Positions 1-12,814 are shown, counted from the stretch's first letter. The stretch is DNA of 64,000 nucleotides from Polytrichum commune (GCA_950295325.1 OX485805.1:57004758-57068757), one strand, 5' to 3'. Notes: generated from the letters alone by a model not told the origin. Translations and numbers: made by a program.

Positions 1-215
1 CCAACCCCCGGGTTTTTAAAGTTCATTTGGTATTATTTTGAGTGTCATTGAGGTCGTTAACACATAACCACCGCCAACATAGTTCCAAACTCCTCAAAGT
101 TGCCAACAAGTGTATTTTTGAATGTAAGAACTTTGGGCAAGATTGGATATGTCCCATACATGAAAGACTTCCAACGTCTTAAACGTGCTTTACTCTAAAC
201 AACAAAATCGTTACT

Positions 216-436
216 ACACTAAATATGCTAATTAGTGCCACTTACTATTTGGAACTACACAACACTATAATTGGTTCATTATATATCTTTCTTTTTACCA
301 ACAAAGGTCGAATTGGTTGTTTGGACATTATAGAACATTATCATCTTTACTTGGTAAAAATTTAGGTTAGTGGTAAAAAAAACATGGGAATGTGTAACCC
401 CGAATAGTAAGTGACACTAAATATCATAATTAGTGT
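216..436. repeat. MITE family A, copy 1 (about 221 bp)
   Basis: The ends are imperfect inverted repeats of about 50 bp: the left end opens ACACTAAATATG and continues through TTAGTGCCACTTACTATTTGG, and the reverse complement of the right end gives nearly the same string. ACT flanks it on both sides (213-215, 437-439), a possible 3-bp target duplication. A homologous copy lies at 2469-2690 and a diverged one at 3235-3428. No coding capacity. Family assignment is uncertain; CACTA-like ends or a PIF-type 3-bp duplication are both possible. Confidence 0.7.
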
Positions 437-2468
437 ACTTGCTTACTCAATTGATGATGATAATGCATTGTGATTGCATCTTCACGATTCACAAGACCTC
501 AACTTCAAAAAGAAAATGGTGATGTCATATTGAGAAATCACACATCTCCCCATGAATTTTAGGTATAAATGAAAGTGTATCAATGGACTTGCTTATGGGA
601 TTTAGGTAACCAAAAAGTCCTTATCTTGAGAATATGTCCAATTTTGCTGAAATACAAGTTACACCTCGTATAGAAATGATGATGATGATGAGATTACTAG
701 ATATTGCATGGAATTGTTCCGGATCCCTTCACGTGCTCCAACTATATTTTCACCCTAATTTTTACTTAGTTTTCAATCATAGCATCTCTTATTAGAAATT
801 TTTTTTTCAATGAGCATTTTTTTACTAAATGACTAAAGATGAACTTATCGAATTCAAATTCATTTTTACTTTTCTCCAAAGCCCCCGTCATGGCTTTCTT
901 GATGTTTAAGGCTTAGCTCCCATTGGTCGATGTGACAAATATCAAATATACACAATTGATTCGCAAACTCAAAAATTATCTTGCAATTCAAAATCACGTA
1001 TTTGTTTCTCACATTTTTATTTTAAAAAAATATAAACTTTTTGTATTATTTACAATAAAATCTTTGAAAATTAGTGATGTGGAAGGCAAGCGCCAATACT
1101 TTTTTGGCTCAACGAGGCCAAATTGCTCCCCAAAAATGAGATGAATTATCTAAAAATCAAATAAATCATGATTTATGTTTCACAAAATTGTTGGATGTTA
1201 GATTTGTACTATTTGATATACTGCAAGCAAATTGTAAGAGTCGGTTGACTTGAGACAAAAACAAAATACAAAACAAAAATAAACAAAACCACGAGCAACT
1301 TGGTGGAAAGTGGATGATGTCCATTGCATTTGACAATACCGTAGCTTTCTAGCAGCTTGGGCATAACATTATAGGTTTAAAAGGTGCCTAAATTTATGGG
1401 AAATCGATTTCGTTGAGTGTCCCCCAAAAAATGAAATAACATTCAAAGAGTGCCTAAAATCACAATAATGCAAGTGACATTCATTGGAATCCAACAAAGT
1501 AGCATCGAAATATGTTGCCAAGCAAAACCCTAACATACAAGTAAAAGACAAACTTTAGGGTAAGGAATGTTGGTTAAGGGAAGTGTTTAGGTTAATTGGA
1601 GCCACCATAGATGATATAAGGAAAACCATCCATGAATTATAGAAATGACTTGGATGAATGTCTAACTTATTTAAAAGTACTTCTTAAATCTACCCAATTT
1701 TAGAATAGTATTTGTTGGGGTTGCCTAACTTACTTCCACACTTTAGTTAATTATTAGGCAAAAAGGTGCCCAAGCTGCTAGAGAGCTACGATATCCTTGT
1801 GTTCCTACTAGACATAAAATACAACGTGGAGAATCTCAAAGTCACATATGTATGACAATCTAATGAAATACTTCCATAAGAGCGTGTGATGATTATTCTA
1901 CTTAGCATTGCAAGTTTGCAACACACTAATTAGGATCGTCCCTTCTTGTGCCATTAATACACGTATGATACATGAGGTATTTGATCAATAGGATATTAAG
2001 AACAAAGAAGAAGAAAAACAAACCGAATAACACCCACATACCGTACAATGTGCGGTCAAGCCCTAACTTATATGTCCCAACATACACACACTCTTTCCAT
2101 CCAATGATTGCACTTAATCCTCAAACCGTGGGCCGAAATTCGGTAATTTCCTTCAACATGGCAAGTTGTTTCATAAAAAGGAACAATTGGAGAATAAAAT
2201 CCCATGAAAACGTGGCCGGAAAAGTGGGGAAAGAAGCTTAGAGGACAAAGCTTCATTGTACTAACTTGCGGGTGAAACTCGAGCCCTTTGGGATTTATTA
2301 TAGTTTGGACCACCATCAAGCTTGTGATGGTCACCACTAGCAAACAAATTGTGCCGCCCAAAGCTCCCCTTTGTTTTCACTTCTTTTTTTGCCTTCAAGC
2401 CACGAGCCTTAAAAGGGACCCACTTCACTTACCCACATCTACCCTAACTAGGGTCATTAGTGCGACTA
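437..2468. other. Intergenic DNA, no gene seen
   Basis: AT-rich sequence with only short chance reading frames on both strands. It holds a short GAT microsatellite near 676-692. No domain, RNA gene or strong inverted repeat was recognised. Confidence 0.6.
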
Positions 2469-2690
2469 ACACTAAATATGATATTTAATGTCACTTATTG
2501 CCTGGAATCACACAATGCTATATCTATTAATTGGTGTATCTCATATCTTATCAATAAATGTCAAATTTGTTGTTTGGACATTATAGAACAATAACAACTT
2601 TTATTTGGTAGAAAAATCACATCAATAGTGAAAAGATGTAGCATCGTGTAACTCCAAACAGTTAGTGACACTAAAAATCATACTTAGTGT
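2469..2690. repeat. MITE family A, copy 2 (about 222 bp)
   Basis: Same terminal and internal layout as the copy at 216-436, including the shared internal words TTGTTTGGACATTATAGAAC and the terminal ACACTAAATATG / TTAGTGT pair. The flanks do not form a clear target duplication, so this copy is probably older. Confidence 0.65.
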
Positions 2691-3234
2691 ACCACTAGTT
2701 TCTGAAATAATTCATAAACATGTATGGCACTTACTATAATATTGGACCTTAACTATTGTAGAAGATAGACTATTGTCATAGATAAGTAAGAATACGCACT
2801 CACAAAAGTCTTGCGTGTTAGAAAGTGGAATTGACTTTATCTCAATCACTCGGAAGCACAAGTCAACACATTAAGCCACTACAATATGTTCAAAAAGTCA
2901 TATTGATGACCTATTTGGTGTACACCTTGTGCACTTGTTGACATGGGTTGAAAGTTAATGTGGTCCACTGTATATTACACGTGGGTTGGAAACATGATGA
3001 CTTGTAAATTAATAAACTCATTTTCTTCAAAATGAAGTGATAGAAGGTTTTAGTATGCCAGTATTACATTGATATCAAATTCCTCAACCCATAGTAATGC
3101 ATGTTTGTGTTAAAAACCGTGACTATGGGCACCAAAATGATGTGGGTCAAGAAAAGTTACACTGACTACAATTATCATGATACAAAATAATCATAATGGA
3201 CCACGATAATAGGTGTGAAGGTATACATCATTTA
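2691..3234. other. Intergenic DNA, nothing recognised
   Basis: No gene, structured RNA or repeat with a partner in this window was found here. Confidence 0.5.
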
Positions 3235-3428
3235 TATATTTAGCGTGATTTACTATTTAGACTTACACATTGCTATAAATAATGATTGAGAACGTAATGT
3301 TGCATCAAATAAAGTGGCCTATGTTCTACAATGTTCGCACAACCTATTGAATCTTTGCTAGTAAAATTTGAAGTCTAGAGTAAGAAGTTATTGCATTACA
3401 TGATTCCGAATAGTAATCGACACTAATT
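3235..3428. repeat. MITE family A, diverged copy 3
   Basis: The ends still resemble the family: TTACTATTTAGACTTACACA on the left, and on the right a string whose reverse complement reads TTACTATTCGGAATCATGTA. Its interior resembles the foldback at 54162-54435 (shared AAAATTTGAAGTC and neighbouring words), which links the two families. Confidence 0.45.
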
Positions 3429-4005
3429 TCTGTAAACTTTGTAGAACATCCTACAAATGTGGACCATTGCAAAATCCTTGGTGACTCCATCATATCAACC
3501 TTCAAGTCTTAACCCCTAATTACGCAATCATTTTTTAATGTTATTTTGCTTTCATCCATTGATTAAGAACTTGAAGTTTAGTTTTCAAAAGACCCAACAT
3601 TTCACCTTTCCACACAGTTGTGGATGATTCATAGTGAATCACGTCCATACACGGACAATGTCTAAAACACACTACCCACAAGCTTCAAAATTGTGGTCTA
3701 TAAGAACTCGACTTAAACTTTTTAAATGTAAATGAGGGTTCATATTTTGCCAAAGGTATCACAAATTCATGTGCTTTCAAACTACGGACATGTGGGAGGT
3801 GTAACATAAGACATATGTGTTCACGTAGAAACTTAACAAGAATCAAGTTACTTGTTCAAAGATCATAGACAACGACCATTGTTATCAATTATTGCAAGAA
3901 TAAATACGAGTACACTAAAGAAGTCCTCCCAAATACAAGGGTCGATATGTGTCTCAAGCTAACCCTCCCATCCTCGATTCTAAAATGAAAAATTTGTTGC
4001 AAAGA

Positions 4006-4016
4006 GGGGGGGGGGG
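4006..4016. repeat. Poly-G tract, 11 G
   Basis: Uninterrupted G11 directly abutting the foldback at 4017-4162. It is one of nine G or C mononucleotide tracts of 10 or more bases in the window. Confidence 0.9.
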
Positions 4017-4162
4017 CATGACATTATTCAGATCCATAAGAGTGTTTTGTGGGACTGACAATATTTTACAGAATATTCCCACATTCAGATTGAATGTGGC
4101 AAATATTCTGCACAATAATGTCAGTCCCACATAACACTCTTATGGATCTGAATAATGTTATG
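4017..4162. repeat. Near-perfect 146-bp foldback (hairpin)
   Basis: Two arms of about 70 nt are reverse complements with only about five to eight mismatches; the turn is near 4090. The outer arm reads CATGACATTATTCAGATCCA and its partner closes at 4162. A transcript would form a very long stem. It has the shape of a foldback MITE and also of a young, still highly paired small-RNA precursor; nothing in the sequence decides between them. A short reading frame across it (3949-4134) is a by-product of the palindrome. Confidence 0.85.
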
Positions 4163-5784
4163 GGAATTGCCTCTTTAGGCATTTAGTGGTTATAGGCATG
4201 TGGGGTGAAACACTCCTAAGATGCATTATAGAGCGGTGGTTGTGAATTCTCAAGATCAATCACCATGGAATTCATGCTCTACATCTTGTCAAGGGGTCTA
4301 TTATCATGTAAAAAAGTTGGTATTTGTAGATCTAGAAATAAGCCTTAATACATTATTGTAGCTTGAATGTTAGTAAATGGAACTCGAAAATAGCTACAAT
4401 TACCTAAGTACTGAATTTTTGTCAAATCTATATATCAACAATGTACTAACATCAAATCTTGGTTATATGTCATTGATTATTAGTGCTCGACAATAGTTGC
4501 AACCCTATATGATTCGGGTATGATGTGCATGACCTTGTTGTAGTTCAAAATTACAGCTACATACACGAAGGTATTCGCCATCATGTAGTCAACCTTGCAT
4601 ATAGATACATAAATACATGATATACATGTGTTTGTAGTATAACCCATTGGCATTTCGTCCCCACTGTGGCACACGTTGTGAGTGTTTTACTCTACCATTT
4701 GTTCCTATGTTTTGGAGCATGTGCATTTGGATTGTGCCACGTTTTGGGAGTTGGAAACCAACATTTCCTAGATTGAATATCTCATCCCAAGGTTCTCTTA
4801 CAAATCAAATACTCCATCCCCAATTCACTCTCGCTTTCAAATTTGAGAAAGGTTTTAAAGGAAATTTTTCATTCATGTGGTGTAGCTCACAAGAATTTGA
4901 CCAAGCAACATGTGTCATTGAAGCCAAGGAAATGATAGAATCTAGATTTACCAACAAATAATTGTTGAAGTCATAAGGTAACCACAAATACTATCAATGT
5001 TTATTTTTATTTTTAAAAAAACTTTAGGATTATGATATGTACATCTACCTCTACTTTAAAATTTTCAATACTCATATTACTTGTAGACAACAACAAATTA
5101 GAGTAAACAATAATTCCCCCTTACATATATTATAAACATCAATGCTTCTAAATCCCCTTTATACATTTATATTATTTCATTTGTGGTGTCCAAAAAATAT
5201 ACATGCCACTCAACAAAAAAAAAAACATAACATCGTATTGATTTGTTCATACCCGTGTGGAGCATTATCCCTCCCATATGTATACTTCATAAGCCAAAAT
5301 TTCAATAAAAGCCTCAACTCCTACATTGTAGACTTGTAATGTATGTGCATTGTGTATTTGATGTTGGGTTGTTGGATGCAAGCACATTTGTTTCCAAAAC
5401 AACAAAAGTTATTAGTCAAAGCTAAAATTTGCAACAACTAGATCATGCTAAAAAATAAGGTCTCCTACACCATTTAAGTAATAATAGTATCAATGAAATT
5501 GACCCCAAAAAATGGCGTTATGTTTAACAATTGGATGCAGTCAAATCAAGATCACGCACTTCATACCGCACATATAAATACCCTCTTAACTCATATGTAT
5601 ACCACAACACAAATCATTTGTCCTCCCTAAGAACCTACGAAGGACATGTGACCAATTCATTGTCTGTAAAAGAAAGGTTATAATCTCAACTATTTTGAAA
5701 GATTGTGGAAGTCTTCCTTTGTGACCGCGCTAGAATACAACCACCAACATAGTATTATGTTTCAACATCCTTCATTGTATTGTG
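4163..5784. other. Intergenic DNA, no gene seen
   Basis: Only short, unconvincing reading frames, overlapping on both strands. No repeat partner recognised. Confidence 0.5.
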
Positions 5785-6247
5785 TATGGTGTCAAGATGA
5801 CTAATATCAACATTTGGGTACCTTTAAGTTTCTCTCAACTTTTTTATTTATTTTCCCTCAAATGGTTTACAAACGGCTCTCGTAGCGCTTCTCAGGGTTT
5901 TCAAATCGATTTTGAAATATCTCAAAAAATTGAAATTATCCATCTCAGTATCAAGATGACCAATATCAACATTTCGGTATCTCTAAGTTTCTCTTACAAT
6001 ATGGTTCATTATTCTCAAATTGTTCACTAATGGCCCTCATAGCGTTTCCCATGGTTTTTAGAGTGATTTTGAAGACTCTCCAAAAATCGGAAATATGTGT
6101 GCTCGGTGTCAAGGATACACATATCAACATTTGGGTAACCTTGAACATAGCTCAAAATGTCTTTAGTTTTCTCAAATGCTTTGAATGGTGTTGTCAAAAC
6201 GTCCATACATGTTCTTATGGCAAGGAGTCGTGTTGTACTACGTCATG
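5785..6247. repeat. Tandem array, 158-159-bp period, about three units
   Basis: The phrase ATATCAACATTTNGGTA, preceded by GTGTCAAG or a variant, recurs with starts near 5792, 5951 and 6109, giving periods of 159 and 158 bp. The units are about 70% similar by eye and share the internal words GTTTACAAACGG / GTTCACTAATGG and GATTTTGAA. The monomer length is in the nucleosome-sized range common for plant satellites, but three units do not prove a satellite. Confidence 0.75.
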
Positions 6248-6924
6248 AGCCAAAGGTAGAATTAGGTTGTTTTTGAGAAGGTAACAACAACTGATGGAGA
6301 AGAAGAATATTTATGAATGGTAAATATAAGAGCGGTGCTTGTAACCCTCGGGATGATTGCATAAGAAGTTGTGGTTAGGATAGTGAACCAAGGGTTTCTT
6401 AGGCCACAAATCCTAGTACCTACTTAGAAAGTGTAAAAACATGTGAGCAGTAAAAAGGAGTGGTGAAGTTTTGTGGTGTACGACCTTGCTAATAAATGTA
6501 ATAGTGTTGGTCCTTGGAATATTAGTATATGGGTTGGAAGGGATTCCTAACTTGTTTGTGGCTGTTGTACAATTTGTCATTGTGTAAGCTACTAGTTCCA
6601 AGTCATGAAGAGACAAGACGTATGTATGTCTTACCTTAATTTTCTCCAAAAACAAGAAGTATCTATTGCATTTGTGTTAGAATTAAGAGGACTAAGTTGG
6701 TCAACACCCCTAGGGGTGGACTCTCCATTGGAAACCTAAATAACGCGCATGGGTCACTATGAAATTAAACCCCCTATATATGAAAATTGTATAGAGGAAA
6801 ACAAATATACATGTACTAACATTAGTCTAGACAGTGGACTCATGTATTTATACTGAGCTTATGAGCTTGATGTGGTCAATGCCTCCACTACATATTTAAA
6901 ATACAAATCATGAATGAAATAGGC
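6248..6924. other. Intergenic DNA
   Basis: No gene recognised. The part near 6690-6790 (ending in a run of C before TATATATG) weakly resembles 25798-25915, suggesting an old shared repeat. Confidence 0.4.
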
Positions 6925-7262
6925 CTTTATTGCATATAAAATCAACTTTCAACTTCTAATTAAAAAGTCATTGGACATTTTTTCATCTATAGCATGTAAT
7001 TCAATGATGGCATCAAACAAACAAAAACAATAGCACAATATTTAGCCTTGACGTGGAAAGCAAAACTCAAGGGAGCCCACGAGCGCTCCAAGAACCTTGA
7101 ATTTGTAAATATCTAGAACCCTAATGCAAACCTTACCAATAATGAACATGGTAATCATTAAGGATTATTACCATATGACAACAATGAATGAAAACATGAA
7201 TTGGAGGAAACTAACACATCTATTGTCAAATAATTCTCAAAACCTTGAGGCCCCCTTTTGTA
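6925..7262 (+). repeat. Dispersed repeat R3, copy 1
   Basis: About 335 bp align colinearly with 47575-47905 in the same orientation: shared words include TTTTTCATC, ATAGCATG, CAATGATNGNATCAAACAA, GAACATGGTA and CCTTGAGGCCCCCTTTTGT. Probably part of an old transposable element of unknown class. Confidence 0.75.
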
Positions 7263-7599
7263 CTTCTACCATTACTTAGGAAAAATGAATAGCCTTTTCA
7301 TGATGTATACACTAGAAGAACAAAATAATCCTCTCCCTTATGTATACTATGTACGCTAATATCTCAAAGAATACCCCTTCTTACACTCACATTAGTTTGT
7401 GCATGCTATGATGAGTCCACCCCCCAGGGCAACACCCCAATACCACTACCAGCTAGGGACCCACCCTCTAAAGTATAGTGTGATAGTCTTGTTAATTATA
7501 GATTAAGTAAGGAAGCTAAAAGTAAACATGGTAGATCAATAAGGGCAAAAGTGCATAATCACACATTGGAAGTTATAGCCAATGTTGAACTGATATATA
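7263..7599. other. Intergenic DNA, nothing recognised
   Basis: No gene, repeat partner or structured element seen. Confidence 0.4.
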
Positions 7600-7870
7600 G
7601 GTGATTGTATGGTATCAGTAATCAACATTAATAATGGTATCAAAGAACCTACCCCTGGGTATCAAAATTGTAACACCAATGGAATATTGATGTTTGGTGG
7701 GTATGTTAAAATGAGAATTTTTGTATATTTGAGTTGTTATTTGGGTCAATATCATTATGAACCATATTGATACTATTACGATTTTACCTATGTATGAAGA
7801 TTCTTGTATGGTATATATACACAAAATGGTATAAAGAACAAAAATACCATCAATTACCTATGCACTAATG
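7600..7870 (+). repeat. Dispersed repeat R4, copy 1
   Basis: Diverged match in the same orientation to 15640-15860: ATCAAAATTGTAANACCAA, TTGATGTTTGGTGGGT, and later TATGGTATATA and AATACCATCAAT are shared in order. Class unknown; no conserved reading frame. Confidence 0.55.
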
Positions 7871-8448
7871 TTATAAAAAATAATGACATCCTCATTATAG
7901 ATACTTGAATAATATTAATAAAAACGATACCAATCTAACAAGGCTTATGACACTACCAATATAAGAGGGAGTAGATAAAAACATATATCATGTAACTAGC
8001 ACAAAGATATAGTCACAAGTAAGTCAACTTACAAGGAAATACATCTAAGAGTTTCAACCAATATCAGGGGGTGGGCAATATCGGTGCAACCTTCAAGACT
8101 AGTATCACCGGCAACATGGTAGGAATAAGGTCCAGGTAATAGGGTATTGTACACTAGAAGGGGTTGCTAACATGGGTAATATAGAGAATTCCATTAGAGC
8201 TACCAACCTTTTCAATTGCATTATTGCATAAACACAAATTATGAAAGTAAATGTATCATGGAGAGGTGAAGAAGTTTTTTAAATAAATAAATAAATATTA
8301 ATAGAGGCGTTGACCAAACTGGGATCATATATTAATGCTTATTCAATTACATGTGAAGTTTTTAAAAGTAAATGTGGATTTCAAACACTAAATATAATTT
8401 CATGTCTATGTGGATTGCACATTCATTTACTCATGCTTGTTGGTGTAG
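7871..8448. other. Intergenic DNA with a short AAAT repeat
   Basis: An (AAAT)n stretch lies near 8281-8298. Otherwise no feature recognised. Confidence 0.4.
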
Positions 8449-9340
8449 TTACACTACTTCATTGCATTTGAGAAAGACTATGCCATATTTGATGTCATCT
8501 TGGCACCATCTTACAATACTATATCTTCACCTTATAGTGTTGGCTCAATGGCGAAGATGATCTCCCTTGATGATGAGGAGGAACCATTCCACAAAGGTTC
8601 TAACAAAATCTCAATGAAGTACATAAGTTTGTCATTCGTTCCTTGTTTGTTCAATTTTGAAAGCATTCAACATGTTATTATCCAATAATGAATGCCGACC
8701 ATTTGATTTGATTTGATTTGATTTGATTTTTAAAAGAAAAATTATGATGTCCCCTCCCACTTGCATAATTATCCCATTACATGCAAAGGCAGTCACAAAG
8801 GTTGTGAATCCAACCTCAACATCATCACATTGCAATAGGTCGTCATATTATGATCTTTGCATCTTGCCATTCGTAGATGTTGAGGCTAAGTGTATTGAAA
8901 GTGTTAGTGACAAAGAGGAGGAGGGAATGGACAATGATAGGGGTAGTTATGAAGCTTCTATGCATGGTCCCACATTGTTTTTTGGGGGTTTTTTTTTGGT
9001 TTTTTTTGGGGCACAAAATTGAGAATTTAATTGGAAGAAAAGGAACCAACATACAATTGCTTCTAGAGAACCAACCCAATGTGAGGGGAAATCAAGAAAT
9101 AATGCACCTCTAAGGTCTGACCTTCTAGATGACCACTAAGTTGCTTCGGGTCACAATAAGACCTTTGACACCCCAAATTGAGTCAAATTCCTTAAGGACA
9201 TCTTGGTAGGTGCCGTCCAGGGCCTCTTCCAAGTCTGAGAGAATACGCTAACATGGTTCCACATTGACTACATTGAATGTGCTCATTACTTTGTGGACAT
9301 TGATCTTTGCAAGTAATTTCCTCTTGTACTTCCATCTATG
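8449..9340 (+). pseudogene. Possible decayed coding region, unidentified
   Basis: Three plus-strand segments have protein-like composition in different frames: about 8455-8685 (acidic stretch SLDDEEEPFHKG), about 8870-8970 (SVSDKEEEGMDNDRG) and 9182-9313 (one TGA; contains TWFHIDYIECAHYFVDIDLC). The last segment vaguely recalls the Arg/Val-Asp-Leu-x-Lys stretch of plant LINE ORF1 DUF4283 domains, a resemblance only from memory. A GATTT pentamer repeat and T/G-rich runs interrupt the region. If real, it is a broken element ORF; it could also be chance. Confidence 0.2.
8701..8729. repeat. Microsatellite (GATTT)n
   Basis: Five consecutive copies of the pentamer GATTT / TTTGA. Confidence 0.95.
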
Positions 9341-11099
9341 TCCAAAAACTTTAGTTTCTAAATTTTTGTAGTGCCTCCATCAATTCATTTCTCAAACCTA
9401 CATGAATTCTAGAAATTTGTTCAGAGCGTGCTCGATACTTGGAATGTGGTTGCATTTTTCTTTAAAGGAATTGAATGTTGAATCTCACAACAATGTTTAA
9501 AAATCACCTCCGAACTCTCATGGTAAGCTTGTGGTTGTTGATTTGAAGAGTAAAGTAAGGCATTCATTAGGTTGATTGCACTTTGTGTGAATTTCCCACT
9601 CACAATAATGTAAATAAAGATGTTACTATATATCCCAAAATGCCACAATTAGAAGATACTAATGGGTGTATCTCTAAAACAATTACCACTCGTCGCTCCC
9701 ATGTTAGCACTCCCCTTTACGATGCATATCATTTATCAACTTATGATTTCAAATATAAAACTCACATGCGAAAAAAGACCTGATAGGTACCCTTAAAAAC
9801 CATGGCTCTAACATATACAATAGATACGCATAGTCATTAACTTTGCAAACAACTTGTTGCAAGGAACCGTGTTGCATGAAGCATTTTCCCCAACATTCAA
9901 TGACTAAAGGAATCGAGATTATAACCAGTGTTGTTGTGTTGTGTACTCGTTTTGTTGGCGCGATGGTTGGGCTTTGTTAAGGCTGTATTGTTCAATATCC
10001 TTTTTGTATCACCTATTGCACCCTCAACAATGGCCACGATTGTCCAATGCCATGGCATAAAAGGATCGATCCATGTATTGGATTGATAACATAACAACAT
10101 AAGTCATAAACTAGCCGACCCACATACAAAAGACACAGTTAATATATGAACTATGGTAAAGGCTAATAATCCACTATCACATTCATAAACCCTTCTAAAT
10201 TTGCAAGGTATTTAGATAAAGAAATGCTTGTCACCAAACTTGAAACCTACTCGGACTTGCACGTTCCATGTACGGCAATTGGAAACGTGAAATCCAATTT
10301 TTCTTGTTGACATCTCCCGACAAAGATGTCGGATCATAGTCCACTTAGCACTAACAACCGAATCACCTTTGTTGCCCAATTGGCTAGGACACGACCGGGG
10401 CCACTATTAAAGGTTCACTCAAAGTTTAACAATCGTACCTCCCCCAATACTCAATTGTATCCCTAATCCGACTCTAGGCAATGGCTCGACCTTTAACACT
10501 CCTTTTGATGGCCACAAGAGCAGCCTTTTGGTGAAACCGCATGGAGTTACTATAGATTGGGGATTCCAACCTCCTAAAAACTAAAGTGGAATGTCAACTA
10601 CCGAATATGATATTAAATTCGTTTGCGTCATATGGCACAAGGTCTTGTTCAACATGTTTGAATGGAGTAGATGATACTACTTTCGTGATCATGAAAATCA
10701 TCCACCATATCCTAAATCATCCATAAGGATTTCGGTTCACGGCAATTATCATGGGGTTTGCAATAAAAACACATCCTTCCTTAGATTGTTGTTAAGGGCA
10801 TCTCTACCCATGCCACTACATCTTCTTCCAACACTAATCTAGAGGGAGCGTAGGCACAATGATGAGCACCAGATCCTACCACATCTTGCTATATAGCAAT
10901 CAACATAGACTTTGGCCCTTAAATGAGGAGAATTTGTTATTTGTTGTAACAAATAAGGCGGATTTTTTTAACAAAGTCAAACTTCTTTTGATGATAGAAA
11001 GCATAACACTTCATGGTTTTACTAAATGTGCATGGTTATTTTATTGATGTTTAACACTTTTTCACCATTGTCTTACACATTTTGAAATTATAGTATTAC
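9341..11099. other. Intergenic DNA, no gene seen
   Basis: Only small overlapping reading frames. A short hairpin (GACATCT ... AGATGTC) sits near 10309-10331. No protein family recognised. Confidence 0.45.
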
Positions 11100-11225
11100 A
11101 TATAGAGTAGCAACCGGTGTTGTAATGGTTGTGCATCTACTATTATAGTGATAATACACCACTCCACTTAACACTTCGCAGACTTGAGCACAAGCTCCTT
11201 TACCACTGCACTATGGGATAGGAAG
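11100..11225 (-). repeat. tRNA-like (SINE-type) head, degenerate
   Basis: On the minus strand, from about 11218 downward, the sequence reads CCATAGTGCAGTGGTAAAGG, a good fit to a pol III A box (TRGYNNAGNGG), followed by CTTGTGCTCAAGTCTGCGAA, the layout seen in tRNA-derived SINE heads. A clear B box is missing. Probably an old SINE fragment, not a functional tRNA. Confidence 0.35.
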
Positions 11226-12079
11226 TGGAGGGAGATGTGATGGCATCATGGGCATTTGACCCCAATTTAGAAATCAATTCAGGCATAATAGACATTGCAA
11301 GGCTTTACAACGATTCTATACATATCCAGTCTCCCCCAAGGTAGGTGTCACAAAACTTCACTCATACAGTCATATAGGCCATTGTATTTAATCATTCGTT
11401 TAGATTTATAATTCAGTCTCCACGTAAAAATTCATAATCTTAAAGCTTCGTTGCACACCACCCAACAAATTTGGGAGGCTCTCATCGATTCAATTGCATT
11501 TGTATCATGAGGTTAGAAGGACGGATTTCGTTTCCTAACACCTACCTACCAAAAAGGTTGTTTATAGTTCATGTACATCCACCGTTTCCATAAGCTAACC
11601 CAACTTTGTAACCCTCGATGTATGATACCGATGATGCATAAGGCAATAGATATCATTTCGAGCCCGGTGTTAGGAGGCCCCACTAATCATTTCGTGAATC
11701 TCGTCAAGCCCCTTTTCTAAAGCCTATCTAGTCGGTCCGGATAAAATGGTTGCCACGTGTCATTACGCAAGAGGTGCTTCTCCGTTGTGGGTGGGTCCAA
11801 AGTCGTTGTTTTTGCTTGGAACACTAGTAGAATACATGGTCCCAAACACTTGGTTTCGAATAACATGTTTACAAAATTGACACCGCCGATACACGAAGCA
11901 TCTAGATTGAGAATATCGATTTACGAGAACATTTATTTTCAACCATGGTGTTTAAGACCTACATCAAATACACATTGTTCGAACACCTAACAGAGGGATT
12001 GTTTTGTAAACTATACAAGGTTCAAATTTCATTCAATTTATTTGATTTGGTTTAATCAATTCCCACACTTCACCATCTT
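11226..12079. other. Intergenic DNA, no gene seen
   Basis: Slightly richer in GC than its surroundings; no domain or RNA recognised. Confidence 0.4.
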
Positions 12080-12185
12080 GATTATTGAGGCTCTTCTTGA
12101 TTTCCCTTTCGGGGTGTGCTCGTTCACTTGAGGTGGTTGTGTTTTTGGTTCTTTTCTTGCAATTGAATTTTCAATTTGGGGCTAT
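12080..12185 (+). repeat. Dispersed repeat R5, copy 1
   Basis: Shares TTCTTGATTTCCC, TTGAGGTGGTTGT, TTTTTGGTTC and ATTTTCAATTTG in order with 19197-19282. A short (AC)n follows at about 12188-12200, while the other copy is followed by C11: both copies end at a simple-sequence tract, as retroposed elements often do. Confidence 0.6.
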
Positions 12186-12814
12186 ACACACACACACACC
12201 AGTCACTAACAATTGCAGTAATATGATCTTCAATTTGAACTCCAGGAACCATGATGTGGAATCATGCAAGCTTATTATGACCCTTAGTTTCTTTGCCTGG
12301 TTGGTGGCTCTCACTATAAATCACACTTTAAGAATGAAAATGGTTTGTGTCGTATACTTTGATTGCTACTATTCTAGTTGAAGGGAAAAACAAATGTGGT
12401 TTGGGTTAGGGAGCTCACATGTATGAGTCTTGTGAGCTAGCGTTGGCCTTGCATCTCCATCGGCTCCATGCCCCTCACTCACAACGGCTCCCATTTTCCC
12501 GGTAGGCTCCCGCTCAGATGTGCACCGAAGGTTGCCAAATGTTTGGAAGAGGCATTGCAACTAGCACTCATACAAAATTGGTATCTAGATGTCATTACCA
12601 TCTAACATGAAATGATCAAAATGACACAGTAATCAAATTAGACAATGGTGAAATTGTTAGACAATGGTGTCATGCAGCTATCAAATTTATAATTGCGTAG
12701 GTTGCATTGCGCCTCTTTTGTGAACTAACTGTTTGAATATCTCTCACACCTATATGACTCCTCCTTTGGCACCTTGGTGCACACGGCGGCTTCTTACATG
12801 TAAGAAAAGAATGA
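12186..12814. other. Intergenic DNA
   Basis: No gene recognised. Confidence 0.4.

Noticed and set aside
2466-2693. Target duplication for MITE A copy 2
   Set aside because: CTA on the left and ACC on the right do not match.
3949-4134. 61-codon frame over the hairpin
   Set aside because: It is produced by the foldback and G11 tract.
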